Shown: positions 1-6,773 of the stretch, in pieces
How positions within the stretch are numbered: the first letter of the stretch is position 1
Layout: each line of letters starts with the position of its first letter
DNA from: Lachnospiraceae bacterium UBA2864
GTDB taxonomy: Bacteria > Bacillota > Clostridia > Lachnospirales > Lachnospiraceae
Direction: 5' to 3'
Assembly: GCA_002350525.1 (NCBI GenBank)
Contig: DEFA01000015.1
Span: forward strand, 1-17,626
Length of the DNA: 17,626 nt
The notes under the pieces: model-generated
What the model was told of the DNA's origin: nothing
Seen by the model: the letters and a program-made list of their open reading frames with translations, nothing else
The model's database searches: none
Position numbers and translations under genes: made by a program

Positions 1-28
1 TCTCGCCAAGGATTAGATAAAAACTTTT

Positions 29-373
29 ATGATTTGTGACTGCTTTTTCTGTTCTGATTTCCATTATTATTCCTTTTCTCTTAAAATCTGTCTGAATTCA
101 GATATAGCAAATATATATTCCATTTATATATTTTATCACGAATATCTTATTGAATCACCACAAAATATAGATCTTAGAGAGCATCTTACAGTCTTCGGTA
201 CATATAAATTGGATAGCTATGACAAACTCGACGAGCTCTGCGAACTGGCTGATAAATTAAATGATTTCGGTTCCAACAACCGAGTAAGTGCAGACGGATA
301 TGATCTTTGTAAAAAGAAGAAAGGTCTTAAAAATATGAATTCTAATGAAATCAGAGAGTTTTTCGAAGAATAA
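29..373 (+). CDS. Doubtful hypothetical protein or gene fragment
   Basis: The frame is closed upstream by a TAG at position 14, so this is not simply the tail of a gene from outside the window. The first 40 or so residues look like translated AT-rich spacer (many Ile, Tyr, Phe and Cys), and no ribosome binding site precedes the ATG. From about residue 42 onward the composition becomes protein-like, with a charged helix around residues 62-80 (KLDSYDKLDELCELADKLND) and a Lys-rich stretch at 95-100. It may be a short real protein starting further in, or the surviving 3' part of a decayed gene. I recognise no family. The confidence refers to some coding content, not to the start. Confidence 0.35.
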   Translation: MICDCFFCSDFHYYSFSLKICLNSDIANIYSIYIFYHEYLIESPQNIDLREHLTVFGTYKLDSYDKLDELCELADKLNDFGSNNRVSADGYDLCKKKKGLKNMNSNEIREFFEE

Positions 374-406
374 GCGTGCGGATTACTTCGTGTATGAAAC
401 TGAATT

Positions 407-544
407 TTATAGATCTGCACTTTTCGTTACGTTGTAAAGAGTTACTCCTTCCAGTCTAAAATCCATCTGAACTTCCCAAAACTCAACACCTGCTTCTGAT
501 GCCTCTTTGAAGGTTTGAGAAACCTCTTCATATTTTGCCTCCAT
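407..544 (-). pseudogene. Short coding remnant, 45 codons
   Basis: Read on the minus strand from an ATG at 544, this gives a 45-residue peptide starting MEAKYEEVSQTFKEASEAGV and ending in KSADL before a TAA. The amino-acid make-up is protein-like (Glu/Lys-rich helix, then an amphipathic strand with FWEVQMDFRLEGVTLYNV). There is no ribosome binding site for that ATG, and a TGA lies two codons upstream. It lies just downstream of the DUF1349 gene on the same strand. I read it as the leftover of a decayed gene rather than a working small protein. The family is not recognised. Confidence 0.3.
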
Positions 545-607
545 AAATCATGTATTATTCCGGTTTAACTTGTCACCTCAACAGGAATACACCATATTGT
601 AATACTT

Positions 608-1210
608 CTAATCTGGTTGCTGACCATCATGCGCCTTCCATGCGCATTCAGTGATTTCCATATCTGTAAAAGCGGCCAAAAAAGATGACTCCTCGGCGCT
701 GCATGCATAGATGCCGAAACGGATTTCCTTTGGAGCATTGAACATATGACATATCCTCATCTGTTTAAAATCTATTCCATCAAAAGAATTTTCTACACAG
801 AAATCATCTTCCCTGCGACTTAGACGAAACCATACAGACTTTATTGCTGCGTCAACATCTGTAGATGCCCAATCAGAGTAGCCATTATTTGTGACAACAC
901 TTCCTAATCTCTGAATCTTTTCATTTTCATATTCCATAGCAGCCTTAAGCCAATTGTCACTATCCAAGTACATGATTACACCACTCTGATCATAGCGTAC
1001 CTTGGAATCAAACTCTGTCCGTACCACAAACGAGAAGAATTGGTCTATTGTTTTCATTTGCAAGACAGGGGCATTGTCATTTCTGAAGTGATAATAGGTC
1101 CTCTGCCAGAGATCAGTATGAGGTTCGGTCATGATTTCAACCTTATCCTTTGTGACCCGACATGATTTCGGTTTTCTAATCCATTCCATTGAACTTGCGT
1201 CAATCTTCAT
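608..1210 (-). CDS. DUF1349 domain protein (concanavalin A-like fold)
   Basis: This is a 200-residue soluble protein without signal peptide. The chosen start (ATG at 1210, MKIDASSMEW) is preceded by AGGAGG at 8 bases' spacing; the ATG ten codons upstream has no such site. The middle carries the DUF1349 signature: an aromatic-rich strand pattern, then YDQSGVIMYLDSDNWLKAAMEY, then a VVTNNGYSDWAS-like segment, and near the end EIRFGIYACSAEESSFLAAFTDMEI. The length fits the family (about 180-200 residues). Members adopt a concanavalin-like beta sandwich and are often labelled 'regulation of enolase protein 1'; the biochemical role is not established, and carbohydrate binding is only an inference from the fold. 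The gene stands alone, with degraded sequence downstream and a structured GC-rich spacer upstream. Confidence 0.85.
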   Translation of the reverse strand: MKIDASSMEWIRKPKSCRVTKDKVEIMTEPHTDLWQRTYYHFRNDNAPVLQMKTIDQFFSFVVRTEFDSKVRYDQSGVIMYLDSDNWLKAAMEYENEKIQRLGSVVTNNGYSDWASTDVDAAIKSVWFRLSRREDDFCVENSFDGIDFKQMRICHMFNAPKEIRFGIYACSAEESSFLAAFTDMEITECAWKAHDGQQPD

Positions 1211-1305
1211 CACTTTCTCCTCCTGTCCTTTCAAATACAAACTGCCAATTTATAAATTATTCTGGAATCTAATCGCTCTACAAACTTGAATTTGCGCGTT
1301 TCTAC

Positions 1306-1454
1306 GAGCGGTGCAAGGATGCACCGAATTGGCTGTCGGGAGCTTGCTCACGGACAGACATATTCGTGTGCAGACTTATAGTGCGACAGCGCGGCATGAG
1401 CATGAAGCGTAGCGGAATGCGAATGCAGTCACCGCTCAACAAATCCCGATTTGT
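1306..1454. repeat. GC-rich structured intergenic element with short inverted ends
   Basis: This stretch is visibly GC-richer than the flanking spacer. GAGCGGTG at 1306-1313 is matched by CACCGCTC at 1430-1437, an 8-bp perfect inverted repeat bounding 132 bp. Inside are a 7-bp perfect hairpin (1309-1315 with 1320-1326, loop AGGA) and a second hairpin (CTGTC 1333-1337 with GACAG 1353-1357, inner GAGC-TT-GCTC). A tandem GAATGC pair lies at 1415-1426. A further hairpin, ACAAAT-CCCG-ATTTGT, lies at 1439-1454 next to the end of the protease gene. There is no convincing ORF and no T-run to make a terminator. It could be a miniature non-autonomous element, a dispersed intergenic repeat, or a structured RNA; copy number in the genome would decide. 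Confidence 0.45.
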
Positions 1455-1459
1455 CAATT

Positions 1460-3151
1460 TTATTCTAAATCAAGAAAATCAATCGCCCATTCGAGCTCGT
1501 AATCTTTACCGTTATCAAAGTTTTCTTCATTAAAGATTTTAAGAGCCGCTTCCTTTGTCAATGGGATTTTTACATCGAGCGGAGTTCGGCTTTGTCTTGA
1601 ATCATCAACGTCGATATTCGGGTTTGCTTCCTCGTCCATCACAAGTCCCACAGGGAAATTAACAACTACACCTTTCGGCATAAATATCGAACCACCCGCT
1701 TCCTGATTGCAGCCCGCGGGGCAGGACAAGCCAGCAACCGTAACGTTGTCAAGCCTTGACAGATAAAGAACCATTCCGTCTCCCGCAGACGCGCAGCGCA
1801 TATTGGTAAGCACAAGTACTTCAATATCACTGAATTCGCCGTCTGCCGAAACATATCTGTCGGCAGTTTTAATGTACTCTTTGTCCTTTCGGATTCCGAG
1901 CGAAAATGCGTACCTTTTTTCTTTTGTAAACAGACTTGCAAGAGCGGTTGCAACTTCGTCATAACCGCCGCCGTTGTTTCTAATGTCAATGACCAGCTTT
2001 GTCATTCCCTGATTTTTCAGTTCCCGCAAGTCGTTTCTGAACATTTCCCTTGCGTAATTATGGTTGCCGGTGCAATAGGCAAGATAATCGTGAAACCTGT
2101 CGGTTTCTTCAGAAGTGATTTTCAGATAGCCCGTATTGCCGTTAAGCATTTTATAAGAATATGCCTCGTCCGTGTTATGCCAGAACAGACGTCTTGCCTT
2201 CAATGCTCTCGGCATCTCGGAATCAAGCTTATCGAGAGTAAGCGTTTTTTCCTCGTTATCCGAATTAATATAGCTAACCTCAACGCTCTCGCCTCCCATA
2301 CACGCCAGCCAGAACGTTTTATCAATCCTGTCGTTTTCGGCTACGGGCTCGGGCATCGGGACGTGCACGCTTTCAATGGCTTGGTCAATCGGAACGCCGT
2401 TCCATTTTGTAACAGTGTCTCCGTTTTTTATTTCAAGTCCGTCTTCAACGTCAACGGCTATCGTTGTTCCGTCGTCAAGTGTAATCAGAGACAGTCCGTA
2501 GTCATTGAATTGCTTTATCCTTGTTATCAGGTAATCGTTTCCGTCATAGAAGGATATGCCCATATGTCCGTCATAAAAGCTGTTTGTGAATTCATCAACC
2601 GCTTCGTAGTATTTCGTAATATCGCCTGTCTTTTCGGCTTCGTCAATCAGCTTTAAGCCGTCCGCTTTGATTTTTTCGTAATCGGGCTTTTTCCACTCAT
2701 TCATTATATAGTTTTCTTCAAAATAATCGCACAGTGAAATGTATGCGCTCTTCAAATCCCTGTTCGAGTAGTTGACCGACACCGACAAATCGATATTGAA
2801 GAAAAGCGAAAGAAGACATACTACGCCGATAACCACAGCGCCGATTATTTTTACGGTTTTTTTGCTCTTTTTTATAAAAAACAACGGGAGCAGAGCCGTA
2901 AGAACAGCCGATGCATAAATGAACCCGTATTCCTCCAGTAAGGGCAGAACCGCATCACCGAATGAAAAAACAAAGAAATGAATTATTGCCGCCGCAAGCG
3001 GAACAAGGCACAGACATTTCCAGGCTTTTGCTTTTGCGGGATTGTTTCCGACTTTTTTACGCACAATCAGAAGAATGATAAACCAGATAATAAACACAAG
3101 ACAAAAAGTCATTTTAATATTATCCTGCGAATACAATAAATGTTTTAACAT
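1460..3151 (-). CDS. Membrane-anchored S41-family (tail-specific/tricorn-like) protease
   Basis: This 563-residue protein begins with about four membrane segments (roughly 15-31, 47-65, 75-93 and 100-118), then a large extracytoplasmic part. A PDZ-like segment lies around 220-300 (GLEIKNGDTVTKWNGVPID). The S41 core follows: DGHMGI at 194-199, the family's DxRxNGGG motif as DIRNNGGG at 389-396, and the nucleophile segment CASAGDG with Ser455. The general-base lysine expected about 25 residues after the serine in CtpA-type enzymes is absent (PAGCNQ there), so a tricorn/IRBP-like arrangement is more likely than a Ser-Lys dyad. GAGG lies 10 bases before the ATG, inside the last codons of a decayed upstream reading frame. 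Base composition is GC-richer than neighbouring genes, which hints at separate ancestry. Substrate unknown. Confidence 0.85.
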   Translation of the reverse strand: MLKHLLYSQDNIKMTFCLVFIIWFIILLIVRKKVGNNPAKAKAWKCLCLVPLAAAIIHFFVFSFGDAVLPLLEEYGFIYASAVLTALLPLFFIKKSKKTVKIIGAVVIGVVCLLSLFFNIDLSVSVNYSNRDLKSAYISLCDYFEENYIMNEWKKPDYEKIKADGLKLIDEAEKTGDITKYYEAVDEFTNSFYDGHMGISFYDGNDYLITRIKQFNDYGLSLITLDDGTTIAVDVEDGLEIKNGDTVTKWNGVPIDQAIESVHVPMPEPVAENDRIDKTFWLACMGGESVEVSYINSDNEEKTLTLDKLDSEMPRALKARRLFWHNTDEAYSYKMLNGNTGYLKITSEETDRFHDYLAYCTGNHNYAREMFRNDLRELKNQGMTKLVIDIRNNGGGYDEVATALASLFTKEKRYAFSLGIRKDKEYIKTADRYVSADGEFSDIEVLVLTNMRCASAGDGMVLYLSRLDNVTVAGLSCPAGCNQEAGGSIFMPKGVVVNFPVGLVMDEEANPNIDVDDSRQSRTPLDVKIPLTKEAALKIFNEENFDNGKDYELEWAIDFLDLE

Positions 3152-3158
3152 TTCACTG

Positions 3159-3447
3159 TTACCTCTCTATTCTTTGTTCAGGAAAAACTGAAGCTAAGGG
3201 AATAGCAATCTTTTGCAGATCAAAATCAAAGTCTTATCTGAAATTCCGTTAAAAATCCATAATCATCCATACACTTAACCTCTATATTTCCCAGAGGAAC
3301 TTTTTATTTGAGATTCGATCTAGCACTTCCTTGTTCTCCATTATGCTTCATCTAATATCTCCTTAGTGAGCTATGCTGTAATATTATGGCATCATCTGCC
3401 CCAATTTCCCATATAACACATTGTCTCATATAAAACTCACCCTCCAT
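3159..3447 (-). pseudogene. Decayed gene upstream of the S41 protease
   Basis: The 318-base gap between genes holds broken coding sequence on the minus strand. A peptide MRQCVIWEIGADDAIILQHS runs from 3429 (ATG after a GGAGG) to a TAG at 3352. Directly after it, in another frame, 3351-3226 reads MKHNGEQGSARSNLK, stop, then KVPLGNIEVKCMDDYGFLTE and FQIRL. From 3233 a shifted frame continues with DFDFDLQKIAIPLASVFPEQ and RIER, ending in TAA at 3159. The last two pieces read naturally as one protein joined across a frameshift. The final TAA is only 7 bases before the protease ATG, so the two were probably cotranscribed once. The family is not recognised. Alternatively the first piece could be a genuine 25-residue leader peptide. 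Confidence 0.5.
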
Positions 3448-3469
3448 GAATTACCAACGTCCATATTTT

Positions 3470-4195
3470 CTAATCATAATATCCACTATATATTCCTGTT
3501 GATTTAAAATGACGCTCGATACCATTTGCCCTGTCCTCACAAATCATCTCATCAAGAGTTTTCTCGGTGATTACGTTCATATTTCTATTATTGCTTTCAA
3601 CTACCACGAACCACCCCTTCGCATATTTCATTGCATAATATATCTCGTCGGTAATCTGCAATTTGAACACAACCGGTGTGCCATCATCACTGATATATCC
3701 CACTGTCGCATAATAAATAGGAGCCTTTTTCGCTCCGGCACCAATTGTCCTTACCACAAGATCGAGACAGACACCTCTACGCTTCGTGTAATCCTTACAG
3801 TCATTGTTCTGCTTCAACATTCTATATACAACTACGCCGGTCGTGACACCCATCAGAATCCCCAGTACAAATAAGCCTATCACTATAAGATTTGATACAT
3901 CGGGATTATTTTGAAATCCCAATATAATCAACAGGCTGCCCATCGCACTTAAAGTTATTGGCAATGTGACAAGTCCTGCTATAACCGAATGGCGTCTCTT
4001 GAGTCGTTCCACATCCTCATCATTAAGAGGCATCGTCTCATTTGTAAGTCCGGCCTCTTTCATCCTGTACACATATCCCAATGTACTGATAACCTTCGCA
4101 TTCTTTAGATCTTTCCTGTGGACAAACGCCGCGATAAGTGCCCCCACATCCGGCAAAGCACAAAATAAACAGAAAATCATAACCAGTTCCGGCAT
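3470..4195 (-). CDS. Membrane protein of unknown function, three TM segments
   Basis: I place the start at ATG 4195 (MPELVMIFCLF), giving 241 residues. GAGGAG lies 12 bases upstream, and a near-consensus promoter at 4239-4267 would leave a 37-base leader. The ATG at 4219 has no ribosome binding site and would sit only about 13 bases from the predicted transcript start. Numbered from 4195, membrane segments are at about 2-23, 70-93 and 102-123. Between the first two lies a charged cytoplasmic-type loop, and after the third a soluble domain of about 110 residues (rich in beta pattern: APIYYATVGYISDDGTPVVF, GWFVVVESNNRNMNVITEKT). I recognise no family. It is divergent from the DUF3592 gene, which has a similar helix-plus-small-domain design, so a related envelope role is possible but unproven. 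Confidence 0.75.
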   Translation of the reverse strand: MPELVMIFCLFCALPDVGALIAAFVHRKDLKNAKVISTLGYVYRMKEAGLTNETMPLNDEDVERLKRRHSVIAGLVTLPITLSAMGSLLIILGFQNNPDVSNLIVIGLFVLGILMGVTTGVVVYRMLKQNNDCKDYTKRRGVCLDLVVRTIGAGAKKAPIYYATVGYISDDGTPVVFKLQITDEIYYAMKYAKGWFVVVESNNRNMNVITEKTLDEMICEDRANGIERHFKSTGIYSGYYD

Positions 4196-4238
4196 TTTCA
4201 ATCCATACTCCTCATTCATTTCATTTTAGTTTAACTCG

Positions 4239-4267
4239 ATTATAACTCTGTAAATCTATTTTATCGA
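4239..4267 (-). promoter_or_regulatory. Promoter for the 4195 minus-strand membrane protein
   Basis: On the minus strand, TCGATA (4262-4267; 4 of 6 matches to the -35 consensus) and a perfect TATAAT (4239-4244) are separated by exactly 17 bases. The predicted transcript start is near 4232, 37 bases upstream of the chosen ATG. Confidence 0.6.
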
Positions 4268-4296
4268 GATAAATCCGAGCTATTTGTACACTCCAT

Positions 4297-4324
4297 TTAA
4301 TACAGCCAGGAATTATGTTAGAAT
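4297..4324 (+). promoter_or_regulatory. Possible promoter for the DUF3592 gene
   Basis: TTAATA (4297-4302) and TAGAAT (4319-4324) are 16 bases apart, with a TG dinucleotide just before the -10 (extended -10 type). It lies about 40 bases before the ATG at 4363 and is divergent from the minus-strand promoter at 4239-4267. The match is modest. Confidence 0.35.
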
Positions 4325-4362
4325 GAATGCATCTTATTGGCGGAGGTGCTGAAGGATAAGAT

Positions 4363-4770
4363 ATGGAATCGATAAAAGGTTTATTCTCAAAGATTAGGGA
4401 TAATGTGAAGAAGCCATTAGTTGCAATTTCGCTTGTGCTGATTCTGTTGGGGTGTGTATTTCTGGTTATCCAGAAGGTTGATAATCGAAAGTATGATAAG
4501 GCGGTAACGGCTGTTGTTGTGGGTGTTTCTACCACGAAGGATAGTGACGGCAAGTTCAGATATCAGGCGCATTGTGAGTATGAGGTCGGAGGTAAGACGT
4601 ATACTAGTGATACAGGCTGGCGATCTAAGGAATATAATGAAGGTGATGAGGTTGTGGTGCACATTAATTCTGACAATCCGGGGAAGAAGAATGGATTCGG
4701 GTTCCTGAAGGCTGCGGTGGTGTTCTTTTTCTTTGGGGCAGCGTGCTTCTTTGTGGGCGTGTGGTCGTAA
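4363..4770 (+). CDS. DUF3592 domain membrane protein
   Basis: This 135-residue protein has two membrane helices (about 17-37 and 112-133) enclosing a small extracytoplasmic beta domain. The loop shows the DUF3592 pattern: a VTAVVVGVSTTKDSDGKFRY strand start, YEVGGKTYTSDTGWRSKEYN, then the closing EGDEVVVHINSDNPGKK, which is the family's 'G..V.V.YnP.nP' segment. AAGGA lies 6 bases before the ATG, and GGAGG somewhat further up. Members are small integral membrane proteins of unknown role. The gene is transcribed away from the 3470-4195 membrane protein and towards the DUF434 gene, with 59 bases separating the convergent stops and no obvious terminator there. Confidence 0.8.
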   Translation: MESIKGLFSKIRDNVKKPLVAISLVLILLGCVFLVIQKVDNRKYDKAVTAVVVGVSTTKDSDGKFRYQAHCEYEVGGKTYTSDTGWRSKEYNEGDEVVVHINSDNPGKKNGFGFLKAAVVFFFFGAACFFVGVWS

Positions 4771-4829
4771 TGGTGCCTGTGGGGCTAGTTCCTATGACAA
4801 CTTTTGTTAATTATATGCGTGGAACGAAA

Positions 4830-5534
4830 CTATGGGCAGATATCTATATACGGATACTCTCCTATATTTTCTTCTATCACGTATCTAACCAAGTTGAACC
4901 ATTTATCACATGCATCCAGGATTATGGCATCACCGGAAGCTATCAGTGGTTTCTGCTTCAGGATGTAATCCACTGCATCTTCAATTTCCACCTCAACTTC
5001 TATATCAACTTCTTCTGCATACTCATATATCTTTTGCTTTAATCTTCCTGAGTTTGATACCGGTTTATCCAGGTATATAACAGCCTTTCCAACCTTTAAA
5101 CTATCCAGTGACTTAAGCAGTGCCTTAACCGCCAGATCTGTCTCCGGAATCAATCTATATGTTCCTCTGAGTCCGGCCAGATCTCTTATGGTTCCATCCA
5201 TACAGATAAAGAGCATTGATTCTGAAAATGCTATTTCAAGTCCGATGATCGCATTGAATCCATCTATATAAATGGTTTCGCCTTCTATACTCTTCACTTC
5301 TCTGCTTATTCTTGAAGATATCTGTTCTTCAGGCGAAACAGTTCTGGCTAGAGCAAGGCGCTGGCGTTCAGAGAACATATAGTGGTCGCCTACGAATCTG
5401 GTTGCTCCTTTGACCGGATATCCATGATTTAAAAGAAATAACACTTCTTCAGCAGCCTTGCGTAGCTTGGGAATTGTCTTATCTCCGAACTCTCTTTCAT
5501 CCGATGGTACAAACCCTCTTTTTGCGTCTTTCAT
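4830..5534 (-). CDS. DUF434 protein with PIN/NYN-like C-terminal half
   Basis: This 234-residue cytoplasmic protein has the DUF434 helical domain at about 7-65 (RGFVPSD, then LRKAAEEVLFLLNHGYPVKG and ATRFVGDHYMFSERQRLALA). The second half, from 88, begins YIDGFNAIIGLE. It continues with CMDGTIRDLAGLRGTYR at 111-127, YLDKPVSNSGRLK at 154-166 and ASGDAIILDA at 199-208. That order of acidic residues on predicted strand ends resembles a PIN/NYN-type nuclease fold; this is inference, the family being formally uncharacterised. AGGAG lies 10 bases before the ATG and overlaps the stop codon region of the upstream YjbR gene (13 bases apart), so the two are almost certainly cotranscribed. The length is usual for the family. 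Confidence 0.8.
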   Translation of the reverse strand: MKDAKRGFVPSDEREFGDKTIPKLRKAAEEVLFLLNHGYPVKGATRFVGDHYMFSERQRLALARTVSPEEQISSRISREVKSIEGETIYIDGFNAIIGLEIAFSESMLFICMDGTIRDLAGLRGTYRLIPETDLAVKALLKSLDSLKVGKAVIYLDKPVSNSGRLKQKIYEYAEEVDIEVEVEIEDAVDYILKQKPLIASGDAIILDACDKWFNLVRYVIEENIGEYPYIDICP

Positions 5535-5547
5535 AATTTCATTTCTC

Positions 5548-6159
5548 CTACAGATCCCGACTTAGTGAATCCGGTATTCCTCTCGGACCTCTGATAGCAT
5601 ATATCCCATATTCTTCCTTAAGGATATCAAATGTGAAGAGCTCTCGATCGTATCTCTTCTCAAGCTTTATCTTCATCAGAGCTGTTATAGTCAGATTCTT
5701 GTCCCGGTAAGCATAAGGAATATTTGTTTCCAGGACAGTGCATTTATACATTATCGCTGACACCGGGGCTGCCACATACATAAAGACTGTATCACCGACT
5801 TTGATTCCATTTCCCTGTTTCCAGTTGATTTCCTTGACATTATCAAATGCATGCTCGATATCATAATACTTCGGGTTTGCAGGAATTATCCATTCTTTCG
5901 GAGGTCTGTCTTTCTGTTTCTTCTTAGTTGATGCAGTTGCCCCAAAGCTGAAATCAATGAATGTGTAAATATCCTTTAGCGAAACGGTTCCATCCAAGAG
6001 AATTGTAATCCAATTTTTCTTATTCATATGATATCCCGGAAAGAAGCCTGGCTGATGAAGCAGCATATCCATAAATACTGAATCATCCATCTTCACATTC
6101 ATTATGCAGACTTCCCCATCACAATCCATTCCTAACTTCTCATAAGGAATACGTGCCAC
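5548..6159 (-). CDS. MmcQ/YjbR-family plus EVE-like protein, 5' end missing
   Basis: From the GTG at 6159 this is 203 residues. Residues 1-75 are the second half of an MmcQ/YjbR domain (RIPYEKLGMDCDG, VCIMNVKMDD, QPGFFPGYHMNKKNWITILL). Residues 90-200 look like an EVE/PUA-type module (WIIPANPKYYDIEHAF, GIKVGDTVFMY). The open frame continues upstream of the GTG for 18 more codons, reading VLEDAVLRHDDNKKWFAL, which is also YjbR sequence, and then meets a TAG at 6214-6216. No start codon with a ribosome binding site exists in that stretch, and the first 25-30 residues of a normal YjbR domain are absent. I infer a 5' truncation; the product may be non-functional. YjbR domains have a double-wing-like fold proposed to bind DNA. 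It precedes the DUF434 gene by 13 bases. Confidence 0.75.
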   Translation of the reverse strand: MARIPYEKLGMDCDGEVCIMNVKMDDSVFMDMLLHQPGFFPGYHMNKKNWITILLDGTVSLKDIYTFIDFSFGATASTKKKQKDRPPKEWIIPANPKYYDIEHAFDNVKEINWKQGNGIKVGDTVFMYVAAPVSAIMYKCTVLETNIPYAYRDKNLTITALMKIKLEKRYDRELFTFDILKEEYGIYAIRGPRGIPDSLSRDL

Positions 6160-6310
6160 GAGTGCAAACCATTTCTTATTATCATCATGCCTGAGAACTG
6201 CATCTTCTAAGACCTAACGATTACAGTTACGCGAATGCGATATGCATTCCAGCTACCCGGTGGCAGCGTCCTCACTTTTAAATTCACAATACATCCAAGC
6301 GGTATCAACT

Positions 6311-6721
6311 TCATATAATGATTCCCTCGAGGTGGTCAATTTCATGCTGTACAATCTGTGCCGGGAATCCTGTAAACTTCTGCTTTTGTTTCTTGAAGCT
6401 TGTGTCCTCGTACTCTACTTCGATATCTTTATAACGTGTCGTCTTCCTGGTTCCTTCTAATGAAAGGCAACCCTCTTCGGTCTCGTACTCCCCTGCCTTA
6501 CTAATTATCACAGGATTATTCATGACAATATCGACCATGCCCATCGATACAATAATAGTACGCTTCTTGTAGCCGATCATATTTGCGGCCATTCCAACAC
6601 AACCTGCACGATGCGCCTCCAGTGTATCCTTAAGGTCTATCGCAACCTGTGCATCGGCCGCTGTCGCTGCCTCAGACTTCTGTCCAAGAAAGAACATATC
6701 TCTTACAATTGGTTTAACCAT
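6311..6721 (-). CDS. Peptide deformylase homologue with atypical motif 1
   Basis: This 136-residue protein belongs to the peptide deformylase superfamily; true members remove the N-formyl group from nascent proteins using a metal held by one Cys and two His. Motif 2 (EEGCLS, Cys85) and motif 3 (QHEIDH, His126, Glu127, His130) are intact, so metal binding and the catalytic Glu are kept. Motif 1, normally GxGxAAxQxG, reads VGMAANMIG at 42-50: the glutamine that stabilises the intermediate is replaced by Met48. The protein is short and ends right after motif 3 (HLEGIII), lacking the usual C-terminal helix. AGGAG lies 7 bases before the ATG. It follows the patatin gene by about 50 bases. It may be a second, specialised deformylase or have drifted in substrate. 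Confidence 0.85.
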   Translation of the reverse strand: MVKPIVRDMFFLGQKSEAATAADAQVAIDLKDTLEAHRAGCVGMAANMIGYKKRTIIVSMGMVDIVMNNPVIISKAGEYETEEGCLSLEGTRKTTRYKDIEVEYEDTSFKKQKQKFTGFPAQIVQHEIDHLEGIII

Positions 6722-6773
6722 TTCTAATCTCCTAATTAGTTTACATGAATGTAGTATTAATATGCGTCATCTA

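Noticed and set aside
1439..1454. Hairpin as intrinsic terminator of the S41 gene
   Set aside because: On the minus strand the stem is followed by TGAGCGG rather than a T-run, so it cannot act as a standard terminator.
2060..2656. Long plus-strand ORF of 198 codons
   Set aside because: It is antisense to the S41 protease, which has clear motifs; the translation is low in charged helices and has no ribosome binding site. It is a shadow of a GC-richer gene.
4221..4553. Minus-strand ORF of 110 codons
   Set aside because: It runs across the divergent promoter region and opposite the DUF3592 gene; no ribosome binding site and no protein-like pattern.
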